Positions 26,520 to 34,878 of a DNA stretch of 64,000 bases are shown here, in pieces (the first letter of the stretch is position 1; the number at the start of each line of letters is the position of its first letter). Under the pieces are notes generated by a model. That model had not been told where the DNA came from. It saw nothing but the letters and a program-made list of their open reading frames with translations, and searched no databases. The DNA is taken from assembly GCF_003952185.1 (NCBI RefSeq), contig NZ_RXFS01000006.1:310001-374000 (forward strand). The letters run 5' to 3'. Made by a program: the position numbers and the translations under genes. The DNA comes from Variovorax sp. 679 (GTDB lineage Bacteria > Pseudomonadota > Gammaproteobacteria > Burkholderiales > Burkholderiaceae_C).

Positions 26520-27580
26520 CCACAGCCGCCCCGATGCCGGTGCCTTTTCCCTTCGCCGCGATAGCGGGCCAGCCGCAACTGCGCCAGGCACTGCTGCTGG
26601 CCGCCGTCGATCCCGGCCTGGGCGGCGTGCTGATCGAGGGACCGCGTGGCACCGCCAAGACCACGGCGGCGCGTGCGCTCGCCGAGCTGCTGCCCGGCGC
26701 GCCCTTCGTCACGCTGCCGCTGGGCGCGAGCCTCGAAAGCCTCGTCGGCACGCTGGACCTCGGACAGGCTCTGGCCGGCCACGAGCTCCGGTTCGCACCC
26801 GGCCTGCTGGCGCGCGCGCACGGCGGCGTGCTGTACGTGGACGAAATCAACCTGCTGCCCGATGCGCTGATCGACTCCCTGCTCGACGCCGCCGCCAGCG
26901 GCGTCAATGTGGTGGAGCGCGACGGCATCTCGCATCGCCACGCCGCGCGCTTCGTGCTCGTGGGCACGATGAATCCGGAGGAGGGCACGCTGCGCCCGCA
27001 GCTGCTCGACCGCTTCGGCCTGTGCGTGCAGCTGCGCAACATCGACGATCCGGCCGAGCGGCAGGCCATCGTGCGCGCCCGTCTGGCCTTCGACGCCGAT
27101 CCGCAGGGCTTTCGCACGAAGCATGCGCAGGAAGAGGCCGAGCTGGCGGCCGCGCTGGTCAGTGCGCGCGCGCTCGTGGCGGATGCGTCGGCGCTGCCAT
27201 ACGACGACGCTGTGCATGAGGCTGTCGGCGCGTTGTGCATCGCATCAGGCGCCGACGGGCTCCGCGCCGATCTCGTGATGCTGCGCTCGGCCCGGGCGCT
27301 TGCAGCCTGGGAGGGTGCGGTTTCCATCACCACGGACCACGTGCAGCGTGTGGCCGAAGCAGTGCTGCTGCACCGTCGCAAGCCCGAAGCCGAGGCTGCC
27401 GCGCAGCCCCCCGCACCCCGGCCCGCAAAGCCGGACGGAACGGCCAACGGCAAGAACGACGCTAGCGGCGCAGCCGACGAAGACTGGGGCGCCATGCCCC
27501 CCGAGCCCGTCGGCATCGAGCGCGTGAAGCCGCTGCGCCCATTGATCGATCGCGCGCAGGTCGCCCCAAAAAAAGCCTGA
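26516..27580 (+). CDS. Chelatase AAA+ ATPase, zero-frame product (ChlI/CobS-like small subunit)
   Basis: 354 residues if translation ends at the zero-frame stop. Walker A is GPRGTAKTT (42-50), Walker B is GGVLYVDEINLLPD (about 103-115), and sensor 1 is FVLVGTMNPEEG, followed by LLDRFGLCVQL. This is the MgChlI-type AAA+ fold used with CobN in many proteobacteria. The last 65 residues are a Pro/Ala/Asp-rich linker as found in ChlD, and the frame stops just after an A-heptamer and before a strong stem. It would act as the small subunit. Confidence 0.92.
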   Translation: MTTAAPMPVPFPFAAIAGQPQLRQALLLAAVDPGLGGVLIEGPRGTAKTTAARALAELLPGAPFVTLPLGASLESLVGTLDLGQALAGHELRFAPGLLARAHGGVLYVDEINLLPDALIDSLLDAAASGVNVVERDGISHRHAARFVLVGTMNPEEGTLRPQLLDRFGLCVQLRNIDDPAERQAIVRARLAFDADPQGFRTKHAQEEAELAAALVSARALVADASALPYDDAVHEAVGALCIASGADGLRADLVMLRSARALAAWEGAVSITTDHVQRVAEAVLLHRRKPEAEAAAQPPAPRPAKPDGTANGKNDASGAADEDWGAMPPEPVGIERVKPLRPLIDRAQVAPKKA

Positions 27581-28218
27581 GCCTCCGGGACGCCGCACCC
27601 GCTGGCGCACGCCAGGGTGACCGGAGGCAGGGCTCGCAAAGGGATGCATGGCACGGCCCCGCCACAAGGGGCACGGCCTTCGACTGGCCGCGCACGCTTG
27701 CGGCACGCGGCGCAGACCGCTTGCGTACGGAGCACCTGCGCCATCGCCCGCAGGAAGCCCGCAGCGGCGCGCTGCACTGCTTCCTGCTCGACTGCTCGGC
27801 CTCGATGCGCAACGACGGCAACCTCGCCCGCGCCAAGGGCCTGCTGCTCGAGCTGATGCAGGAGGCCTACCGGCGCCGCGACCATGTCGCGCTGCTGTGC
27901 TTTGCCGGCGAGGTGGTCGAACTGCGCCTGCCGCCGCGCCGCGCCAGTGCCTGGAATGACGACTGGATCACGCCGATTGCCGCCGGCGGAGGCACGCCGC
28001 TCGCGCTGGGCGTGCAGCGTGCCGACCAGCTGCTGGCGAAGAGCGAGACCCGGCAGCGCTGGCTGTGGCTGCTGACCGACGGCCGCAGCAGCGAAAGCCC
28101 CGCGCGGCCCGAGGCTGCCGATGTCGCGTGCGTGGTCGACTTCGAGGCGGCGCGGGTGCCGCTGCATCGGGCGCGGCAACTCGCGGCGCAGTGGGATGCG
28201 CGCTACCTCACCCTGTAG
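26516..28218 (+). CDS. Chelatase ATPase-VWA fusion (ChlD-like medium subunit) made by -1 frameshifting
   Basis: A -1 slip at the A-run 27568-27574 joins the ATPase frame to a frame that stays open to 28218. About 567 residues result: the AAA+ domain, a linker, then a VWA domain. Downstream residues GTAFDWPRTLAARGADRLRTEHLRHRPQ and HCFLLDCSASM (MIDAS DxSxS), then GGTPLALGVQRA and LLTDGRSS, are those of ChlD/CobT-like VWA domains. This frame has no good start with a ribosome site; only a TTG at 27721 is available and it would cut off conserved residues. Fusion by programmed frameshift is therefore the best reading. Confidence 0.82.
27566..27628 (+). other. -1 programmed ribosomal frameshift signal
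   Basis: The zero frame reads cca aaa aaa gcc tga, an A AAA AAA slippery heptamer at 27568-27574. Six bases later a stem begins: gcctccgg (27581-27588) pairs perfectly with ccggaggc (27621-27628). Nested inside is ctggc (27602-27606) with gccag (27611-27615) plus further cacc/ggtg-type pairs. Slippery site, spacer length and stem strength fit the bacterial -1 signal reported for chlD genes in cobalamin producers. Confidence 0.85.
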
Positions 28219-28260
28219 GGCTGACTGGCCTTTTGCGCCGCCGTTGCGTTACCGTGCGGC

Positions 28261-28596
28261 ATGAGCGTCAAAACCTTCTTTCTGGCCCTTGCGTTGAGCG
28301 TGACGCTGCCTGCTTTCGCACAACCCGCCGTGCCGCCGGATGGTGCGGCTTGCCAGGCGGAGGAGGCGTCGCTCGAGCGCGATATCGAACTTGCGCGTTC
28401 CCGGGGCCAGATGCTGCGGCGGCGAGAGCTTGCCGAAGCACTGAGCACGCTGCAGATGCGCTGCAGCAAGACGGCGGTGCCGGCCGAGAGCCGCGCTGCC
28501 CGCATCGACAGGCTGGAGCACGAGGCCAGGGCGCTTCGCCTGGAGCTCGATCGCACCGAGGAGCAGTTGCGCAAGCTGAAGAGCGAGTCGCCCTGA
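28261..28596 (+). CDS. DUF1090 family periplasmic protein
   Basis: 111 residues. The signal peptide (MSVKTFFLALALSVTLPAFAQ) is followed by a short soluble helix-rich region with two cysteines (AACQAEE, MRCSKT) and a C-terminal coiled coil (about residues 75-108, heptad-like SRAARIDRLEHEARALRLEL). This is the layout of the YqjC/DUF1090 proteins, whose function is unknown. Its neighbours do not suggest a role. Confidence 0.85.
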   Translation: MSVKTFFLALALSVTLPAFAQPAVPPDGAACQAEEASLERDIELARSRGQMLRRRELAEALSTLQMRCSKTAVPAESRAARIDRLEHEARALRLELDRTEEQLRKLKSESP

Positions 28597-28613
28597 CGGC
28601 GATGCCGGGTCGC

Positions 28614-29096
28614 TCAGGGGCTGGGTGCCTCGGTTTCTTCGGGCGCCAGCATCGTTCCCCGGCAGTTCGGCGAGCCGCAATGGCAGGGGTACTTCGACGG
28701 CGGCGAGCCGTCGTCCGCCGTCAGCGAATAGTCGATGAACAGCTCGTCGCCCGCATCCACCGCCATCAGCGTCTGGAACTTGAGCACCAGTTCGCCGCCC
28801 TCGTCGTATTCCTCCACCGCCTCGCAGTTCGGCTCGCACGAGTGATTCAGGTGGCGCGTGGCGTTGCCGCCCTTGGCGCCGTCGATGGTCTCTTGGTTCG
28901 ACAAGGTGAACAGGTAGGTGAGCTGGTCGTCCCAGACCTTGGTGGCGATCTCGGCCTTGGTGTAGCGGCGGCCTTCGTAGAGGCCGAGGAAGGCTTCGGC
29001 CGGCAGGTCGCGCGTGGCGAAGGCGCCGAGGCCGTGCACGCCGCTGGGGCCGACCCGCACGAAAGGGGTGGACGAGGTTCGCTTGTGATGCTTCAT
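28614..29096 (-). CDS. SET-domain protein (putative lysine methyltransferase)
   Basis: 160 residues, essentially a bare SET domain. It has GLGAFATRDLPAEAFLGLYEG at the start, NHSCEPNCEA (the conserved NHxC motif), LFIDYSL near the active site, and a post-SET zinc-type cluster CHCGSPNCRGTM. Bacterial homologues resemble eukaryotic SET enzymes and are usually small soluble proteins with unknown targets. Convergent with the DUF1090 gene. Confidence 0.88.
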   Translation of the reverse strand: MKHHKRTSSTPFVRVGPSGVHGLGAFATRDLPAEAFLGLYEGRRYTKAEIATKVWDDQLTYLFTLSNQETIDGAKGGNATRHLNHSCEPNCEAVEEYDEGGELVLKFQTLMAVDAGDELFIDYSLTADDGSPPSKYPCHCGSPNCRGTMLAPEETEAPSP

Positions 29097-29124
29097 GGGG
29101 GAGGGGAACGAAAAAACTGTCGGT

Positions 29125-30048
29125 TCAGGGCTTCGGATCGCCCAGCGAATTCAGGCAGCCCACGATGGCGTCGGCCGCCTCGTCCAGCCGCGGGCCGGGG
29201 CGCATCATCAGGTCGAAGCGCGCCGAGGCGAAGCTGCACACGCGCCCGCGCTGGATGGCCGACATGGCCGACCAGCCCGGCCGCGAGGCCATGGCGGAGA
29301 TTTCGCCGAGGGCCGACACCATCAGCACGTCGGGGTTGGCGCGCACCACGAATTCGGGGCTCATCTTCGGGAAGGGGCCGAGCGTGCCCGGCACCGCGTT
29401 GCCGAGCCCGAGCCGCGCCAGCGTCTCGCCGATGAAGGAACTCTCGCTGGCCGCCGCCATGCCGCCATGCACCTCGAAGTACACGCGCCGGCCCTGCCAG
29501 CCGGCCGGCACGCGGGCGCGGGCCGCATCGAGGCCCGCGTCGAGCTTGCGCCAGAAGGCTTCGCCCGCGCCTGGGCGGCCGGTGGCGCGGGCCACGGTTT
29601 CCATCACGCGGCGCATGTCGGCATGGGTCTTGGCGTCGAGCGCCAGCACCTTCAGCCCAAGGCGCTCCAGCGGCTCAGCGGCCCGGCTGCGCGGACGCAG
29701 CAGCACAAGGTCGGGCTTGAGCGCGACGATGCGCTCGACGTTCGCGTCGTCGATGCCGCCTACCTGCGGCACCCCCTTCACCGATGCCGGCCAGTTGGCA
29801 TGGCGATCGATGCCCACCAGCCGGTCGCAGGCGTCCAGGGCACAGACGGTTTCGGTCAGCGAGGGCATCAGCGAGACGATGCGCTTCGCCGGCGCCTGCA
29901 GCTCCAGCGTGGTGCCCCGGTCGTCCTCGAGGCGGATACCGGCGGCGTGGGTCGCCGGGCCGAGGCCCAGGGCGACGAAGGCGGCCGCCTTGGCGATCTG
30001 TCGTGCGGTGGTGGCGGAAAACGGTTGGCGCGGGGCGTAGGAGTTCAT
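29125..30048 (-). CDS. btuF: Periplasmic cobalamin-binding protein, BtuF-like
   Basis: 307 residues. The signal peptide is near residues 12-33, then RIVSLMPSLTETVCALDACDRLVGIDRHANWPASVKGVPQVGG is the diagnostic start of BtuF/helical-backbone receptors. The two lobes are joined by a long helix. It binds vitamin B12 or another corrinoid in the periplasm. I chose the ATG at 30048 because upstream residues do not look like a signal sequence. The BtuCD permease is not in the window. Location near cobN suggests a shared cobalamin theme. Confidence 0.87.
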   Translation of the reverse strand: MNSYAPRQPFSATTARQIAKAAAFVALGLGPATHAAGIRLEDDRGTTLELQAPAKRIVSLMPSLTETVCALDACDRLVGIDRHANWPASVKGVPQVGGIDDANVERIVALKPDLVLLRPRSRAAEPLERLGLKVLALDAKTHADMRRVMETVARATGRPGAGEAFWRKLDAGLDAARARVPAGWQGRRVYFEVHGGMAAASESSFIGETLARLGLGNAVPGTLGPFPKMSPEFVVRANPDVLMVSALGEISAMASRPGWSAMSAIQRGRVCSFASARFDLMMRPGPRLDEAADAIVGCLNSLGDPKP

Positions 30049-30070
30049 CGGGGCGGGCTTTGCAGGCCCG

Positions 30071-30922
30071 CTATTGTCGCGGCGTCTGCATGCGCAGGCG
30101 CCGCGCCGCTTCTTCCTCGCGCGCATCGTCCACCTCGCGCAGCACGCTGCGCAGGTCGACCGGGCCGGTTTCATGCACGAAGGCGCCGGTCAGCTCCGTC
30201 TCCGGGCGCAGCAGGCCGCGCTCGTAGAGATGCCAGATCTCCTCGCCGTAGTGCGTGGCCAGCAGTGCTGGCGCGAACTGGCCGAAGAAGTCGCGCAGGT
30301 TTCCGACGTCGCGCAGCAGCATGCGCCGCGCGTGGTTGTTGCCCGCGGCGTCCACCGCCTGCGGCAGGTCGATGATGACCGGGCCGTCTTCGGCCAGCAG
30401 CACGTTGAACTCCGAGAGGTCGCCGTGCACGATGCCGGCGCACAGCATGCGCATCACCTCTTTCAGCAGGCTGGCGTGGTGGCGAATTGCGTCTTCGGGC
30501 GAGAAGACCACGTCGTTCAGGCGCGGAGCGGCGTCGCCGTGGGCGTCTGTCACCAGGTCCATCAGCAGCACGCCTTCGAGGAAGTTGTGCGGTGTCGGCA
30601 CGCGCACCCCCGCGGCGGCCAGGCGGTAGAGCGCATCGACCTCGGCGCTCTGCCAGATGGCCTCGGTCACCTTGCGGCCGAAGCGCGTCCCCTTGGCCAT
30701 GGCGCGCGCCTCGCGGCTGTTCTTGACGCGGCGGTTCTCGGTGTAGTCGACCGCCTGCCGGAAGCTGCGCTTGTCGGCCTCCTTGTAGACCTTGGCGCAG
30801 CGCGTCTCGTCGCCGCAGCGCACGACGTAGACCATGGCCTCCTTGCCGCTCATGAGCTGTCGGACCACGGTGTCGATCAGGCCCTCGTCGATCAGCGCCT
30901 GGAGTCGTTGCGGTGCCTTCAT
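30071..30922 (-). CDS. RIO-type serine/threonine protein kinase
   Basis: 283 residues. The order of motifs is that of RIO kinases: MSGKEAMVYVV (nucleotide loop), CAKVYKEADKRSFR (lysine), MLCAGIVHGDLSEFNVLL (catalytic Asp/Asn) and VIIDLPQAVD (metal site instead of DFG). The length matches the PA4780-like bacterial RIO subgroup. Targets are unknown. The start codon overlaps the stop of the double-GNAT gene by four bases, so the pair is translationally coupled. Confidence 0.92.
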   Translation of the reverse strand: MKAPQRLQALIDEGLIDTVVRQLMSGKEAMVYVVRCGDETRCAKVYKEADKRSFRQAVDYTENRRVKNSREARAMAKGTRFGRKVTEAIWQSAEVDALYRLAAAGVRVPTPHNFLEGVLLMDLVTDAHGDAAPRLNDVVFSPEDAIRHHASLLKEVMRMLCAGIVHGDLSEFNVLLAEDGPVIIDLPQAVDAAGNNHARRMLLRDVGNLRDFFGQFAPALLATHYGEEIWHLYERGLLRPETELTGAFVHETGPVDLRSVLREVDDAREEEAARRLRMQTPRQ

Positions 30923-32016
30923 TGGCGGGCCTCCCCGGCGACGGCGGGGCGGGACGAGAGGTAGGCCCGCAGGTTGTCCGTGCCGATCTGGTAGAGCCCG
31001 TCGTGCCTGTACGCCGCGTAGCCGAGCCGGTGATTGATGGCCAGCATGGCCGCGTTCACCTCGGCGTTGCTGGTGACTGCCATCGCGACCTCGGGATGCC
31101 GCTCGCGCACGAGCTGCATCATGGCCGCCTTCACGCCCTTGGCCAGGCCCTTGCCCCGCCACCGGCGCGCAACCGCCGTGAGCCGCTGGTACATGCGGTC
31201 GGGAAAATGCTGGTTCCAGCTGGCGTCGCATACCGCAACCACCTCGTCGCCGTCGAGCAGCAGCACGAGGAAATGCTCGCCGCCGCGGCGGTCCATGTCG
31301 GCGTACCAGGGCGGGAAGTCTTCCAGCTCGAAGCGCAGCGGCGGCCGTTCGAGGTTCGTGGTGGGGGCGTCGTTCAGCAGCACCGACAGCGGCTCCATCA
31401 GCGTCGCGAGCCGCTCGAAGGGCACGCGGCCTGCATATACCTCGGCGCGCAGGCCGTGGGCAGGCGCAAAGCCTTCGGCGCGCCAGCGGGCGAGGGCCTG
31501 CCAGTCGAGATCCGCGAAGGCCATGCGGTTTTCGACGCTGCGGTGCTTCTCGGTGGCGCCGATGGCGCGCAGGAAGGCGTGGCCTTCGGGCAGGTGGGCC
31601 TTGATGGTCGCGACCGACTTGTCCTGGGCTTCCATCAGCGCCAGCAAGGTGCGAAGCAGCGCGCTGGCCACGCCGCGGCGCCGGTGCGGACGCAGCACGC
31701 CGCCCCAGGCTTCGAGGAATGGCGCGAAGGCTTCGTGCCCGGGCGTGCCTTCGCGGCGGAAGCTCGCGCTCAGGCTGCCGATGAATTCACCGCGCGCGCC
31801 GACGGCCAGCACGCGGTGAAAGACATACAGCGGGTTGGGTCGCTGCACGTTGTGCCGGGTATCGGCGTCGGGCGTGATCGGATCGCCCGGAGAGTCCTCT
31901 TCAGCACGCAGGCGCCAGTAGGCGAGGAAGTTGCCCCAGTCGGCTTCGCTCGCGCGCTGGGGATCGAAAACAATGGTCACGGGATGCCGCGTGGATGCGG
32001 CACGTTCTTCAAGCAT
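30919..32016 (-). CDS. Double GNAT-family N-acetyltransferase
   Basis: 365 residues with two GNAT repeats. The first covers about residues 30-160 (GGVLRPHRRRGVASALLRTLL, acetyl-CoA loop) and the second about 190-345 (ARRWRGKGLAKGVKAAMMQLV, then VTSNAEVNAAMLAINHRLGY). I prefer the ATG at 32016 to a GTG at 32064, which lacks a ribosome site. It is coupled to the RIO kinase gene by a 4-bp overlap. The substrate is not predictable. Confidence 0.85.
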   Translation of the reverse strand: MLEERAASTRHPVTIVFDPQRASEADWGNFLAYWRLRAEEDSPGDPITPDADTRHNVQRPNPLYVFHRVLAVGARGEFIGSLSASFRREGTPGHEAFAPFLEAWGGVLRPHRRRGVASALLRTLLALMEAQDKSVATIKAHLPEGHAFLRAIGATEKHRSVENRMAFADLDWQALARWRAEGFAPAHGLRAEVYAGRVPFERLATLMEPLSVLLNDAPTTNLERPPLRFELEDFPPWYADMDRRGGEHFLVLLLDGDEVVAVCDASWNQHFPDRMYQRLTAVARRWRGKGLAKGVKAAMMQLVRERHPEVAMAVTSNAEVNAAMLAINHRLGYAAYRHDGLYQIGTDNLRAYLSSRPAVAGEARQ

Positions 32017-32330
32017 GGTTGCAAGCCTTGATTCTTCGACGGATGAACGGGACACCGCGGGCACGAGCGTGCCAACGGCGGCGTTTGAATCGGGGCGGCT
32101 TTGGGGGCGTCGCGACGGCCGGGAGGCCGTGCGGGGCAGACTGGTTACGCGATGAACGCGTGAACGATCAGCTGTTCAGATGAGGCCCGGCAAACCGCAT
32201 GTGGGTGGGAGCATGAATTGCAATGACTACCATCTTGCACCTCCTCTTTCTGCGTGGTTGCGGGAGCGGTGAATGTAGCGGGCTTGCAGTGGGCTGTGAA
32301 GTGCCGTGTTGTTTCGGCGCATGCGCCGGT

Positions 32331-32894
32331 TCACTCCGCAGTGCGAGGGCGCTCGATGCGATAGACGAAATGCGCCGTCCCGTGGATCGGGTTGTCCGGC
32401 GTGAGCGGTCCTTCGGCCACGCGCACGAAGCCCGCGCGTTCCGGCACGCGCCACGAAGCGACGTTGCCGGCCGACACCGGCACCACGATGCATGGCGCGG
32501 CAGGGTAGTCGTGCCACGTGGCGTCGACGAGCGTGCGGATCATCGCGGCGCCCAGGCCTTGGCGCAGCGCATCGGGCTCGCCTACGAAGTAGTCGATGCT
32601 CAGCGCGGGCGCCGGCACTTCGATGACGGGTGCAAGCTCCTCGATGTAGCCGGGGTTGTCCTCGAAGGTGTAGCGCTGCACGAGGCCGAAGTCCCGGCCC
32701 TGCGTAGCGGCGATGTAGATCTCGGCCGGGTCGCTTCCGTCCACCGCCGGGCCGAAGTCGTGCTCGATGGCTTCCGGCGAGGTCTGGTGGTTCCACCAGC
32801 GCGCGACGTCAGGCTCGGCAAGCCAGCGCGACAGCATCGCGAAGTCGGTGCGTGCGAGCCGGCGTAACGCGATGGGCACGTCGGCTGCGGGCAT
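32331..32894 (-). CDS. GNAT-family acetyltransferase, aminoglycoside AAC(6')-like fold
   Basis: 187 residues. RLARTDFAMLSRWLAEPDVARWWNHQTSPEAIEHDFGP is the standard opening of the AAC(6')-type GNAT proteins; GLGAAMIRTLVD is the acetyl-CoA loop. It lies only five bases downstream of the retron reverse transcriptase on the same strand and may be co-transcribed with it. Whether it is part of the retron system or only adjacent is not known. The gap 32017-32330 upstream holds no supported feature. Confidence 0.85.
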   Translation of the reverse strand: MPAADVPIALRRLARTDFAMLSRWLAEPDVARWWNHQTSPEAIEHDFGPAVDGSDPAEIYIAATQGRDFGLVQRYTFEDNPGYIEELAPVIEVPAPALSIDYFVGEPDALRQGLGAAMIRTLVDATWHDYPAAPCIVVPVSAGNVASWRVPERAGFVRVAEGPLTPDNPIHGTAHFVYRIERPRTAE

Positions 32895-32899
32895 TCGAC

Positions 32900-34837
32900 T
32901 CAGTTCTCCATTCCGTGCACGAACGACGACAGCGCCAGCGACACGAAGACGGCCGCGATAAAACGCAGCCAGCCCGGCTTGCGCTGCACGAAGTTGGCGA
33001 CGACGACGCTGCCGGTCATGAGCCAGATCACCGGACTCGCGCGTACCTCGAAGGCGCAGAGGACGTAGACGGCCTGGATCAGCACGCTGAGGAACCAGCC
33101 GAGCTGGAAGGCGGGGACGGGCGCTGGCGACTGCGCGGGAGCTTGCCCGGCCGGTCGTGGTGCTGCGGCGGCCGGGCGCGCCGTTGCGGGCGCGGACGTG
33201 ACCGACTGGGGGCGTGCCGCTTCGCGTTGTGCCTTCTTCTCTTCCGCCAGTTGCTCCGCAGTTTTCTCCAGCACCGGCGCAGAGGCCTGTGCCGGTTGCC
33301 ACCATGCCGGCCATGGCGCCTGGCCGGCTGCGGATTGCTTGCGGAACTCGCCCGCAGCGAGCTTGCGTTGGGAGGCCTTCGCCGGAGCCGCCGGGGTGCC
33401 GCGCCCTTCGTGCTTCGCCGCCAGCGCGCGCACGCGCTGCAGGTACGGCTCGCCGCGTGCCGCGTCAGTCATCGCGATGAAGTTCGCGTAGCCGCGCAGC
33501 GCGCCGATCACGTCGCTGTTGCCGTTCCATTGCAGGCCCTGCGGGCCGTTGCGCTCGGCCTGGTGCAGCACTGCGCGAAAACGCCGCAGCGTGTCTCGGT
33601 CCACCGAGAGCTTGTCGTTCACCACGATGCCCGTGACGTGTTGCTGCCGGTGCCGGCGCATCACCTGCTGCTTGTCGGGATGCATCGTGAGGCCTTCGCT
33701 GGCCACGATCTGCTTCACCCGCCACAGCAGCTTGGCCGTGTCGCGGCTGTGCTCGGGGCCGGCCGAGAAAGTCAGGTCATCGGCATAGCGGGTGTAGCGG
33801 AAGCCCAGCTTCGCGGCGCTCGCGGCCAGCCGTGCGTCGAGTCGGCGGCACAGCAGGTTGGTCAGCATCGGGCTGGTGGGCGCGCCCTGCGGCAGCACGC
33901 GTTCGCCGCGAGCGACGAAGTAACGGCTGCCGTCGAGCTGAACTTCGTCGGTCGGCGCCTCGGTGCATACCAGCGCCAGAAGGCTCGCCACCTGCGACGA
34001 ATAGCCGAGCTGGCGGAACACGCCACGCACGCGGCGCATGCCGATGGAGGGAAAGAAGTCCTTCAGGTCGAGGTTGATCACCACGTCGCGGCCCACGTGC
34101 GGCGCCGCATTGGTGAGGATCGACCTGCCCGGCAGGAAGCCGTGCACGGCCTCGTGCACCGGCATCTTCGCGAGGATGTTGTCGAGCACCCAGTATTGCG
34201 CGCGCTTCAGGCGCGGCATGGGCGCCGAGATATGGCGCTCACCGCCGCTCTTCTTCGGCATGGTGAAGCGCTGGTAGTGGCTCACGCTCGACACCTCGCG
34301 GTGCCAGGCGAGGAAGCGCAGCTCGCCCAGGCCGATGCCCATGGCCTGCGCCAGATCGCTCGCATGGTCCAGCGCGGGCAGGGCGTTGCGTGCCAGCGCC
34401 TGGCTGTCGCTGTGCGCCTCGTTGAGGCCGCCCGACACGCCGTCGCCCACGTAGAGCAACTCGCGCTGCCGCCGTTCGTGCCATGCCACTGCGCGCGCAT
34501 GGCGGCCCTGCGCGAGGCGCTGGCGGGTTTCCTCGCGGCGCTCGCGGGCCCTGGCCATGCGCTCCTTGCGCATGGTCTTCAGGGCCCGGTCGCGGTCCTC
34601 GATGCCGCGCAGCTCGTCGCCGAGCTTCGTGAGGGCCGTCTGCAGCTCGCTCTCGCGGCGGATCAGCTGGGCCTCGATCGTCGGCTGCGCTGAGTCCTGC
34701 GGCCAGAAGCCGAGGCGCTGCATTTCCTCGAGGACGACTTCCTGCTTGGAACTCTTGCGGATGCGCTCGTACAGCTCCTCGCGGGTGAGCGCGGAGTCGG
34801 GAATGGAAGAAGAGGAGGCGGGAGACTGCATGGTCAT
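32900..34837 (-). CDS. Retron reverse transcriptase with C-terminal membrane-anchoring region
   Basis: 645 residues from the ATG at 34837 (or 643 from the ATG at 34831); no clear ribosome site. Residues 55-130 are a charged, coiled-coil-like N-terminal extension. The RT fingers and palm follow: KKSGGERHISAP, the retron NAxxH motif LTNAAPHVG (243-247), INLDLKDFFPSI (catalytic Asp, about 256), QGAPTSP, YADD (351-354) and the retron VTG motif (401-403). A Pro/Ala-rich linker leads to three hydrophobic spans (about 579-597, 602-617, 622-640), which would tether the enzyme to the membrane. The RT makes branched msDNA from the adjacent ncRNA. Confidence 0.93.
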   Translation of the reverse strand: MTMQSPASSSSIPDSALTREELYERIRKSSKQEVVLEEMQRLGFWPQDSAQPTIEAQLIRRESELQTALTKLGDELRGIEDRDRALKTMRKERMARARERREETRQRLAQGRHARAVAWHERRQRELLYVGDGVSGGLNEAHSDSQALARNALPALDHASDLAQAMGIGLGELRFLAWHREVSSVSHYQRFTMPKKSGGERHISAPMPRLKRAQYWVLDNILAKMPVHEAVHGFLPGRSILTNAAPHVGRDVVINLDLKDFFPSIGMRRVRGVFRQLGYSSQVASLLALVCTEAPTDEVQLDGSRYFVARGERVLPQGAPTSPMLTNLLCRRLDARLAASAAKLGFRYTRYADDLTFSAGPEHSRDTAKLLWRVKQIVASEGLTMHPDKQQVMRRHRQQHVTGIVVNDKLSVDRDTLRRFRAVLHQAERNGPQGLQWNGNSDVIGALRGYANFIAMTDAARGEPYLQRVRALAAKHEGRGTPAAPAKASQRKLAAGEFRKQSAAGQAPWPAWWQPAQASAPVLEKTAEQLAEEKKAQREAARPQSVTSAPATARPAAAAPRPAGQAPAQSPAPVPAFQLGWFLSVLIQAVYVLCAFEVRASPVIWLMTGSVVVANFVQRKPGWLRFIAAVFVSLALSSFVHGMEN

Positions 34838-34878
34838 GGCGCTGCGCCACCGGCCGATGCACTGCTGAGGGAGAAAAA

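Noticed and set aside
27721..28218. Independent VWA gene starting at the TTG at 27721
   Set aside because: This would lose the conserved stretch before it (FDWPRTLAARG), has no ribosome site, and the frame is open back to the slippery A-run.
32223..32300. A leucine-rich start (MTTILHLLFLR) suggesting a leader peptide
   Set aside because: The frame does not stop soon afterwards, no terminator/antiterminator pair is clear, and no biosynthetic gene follows on that strand.
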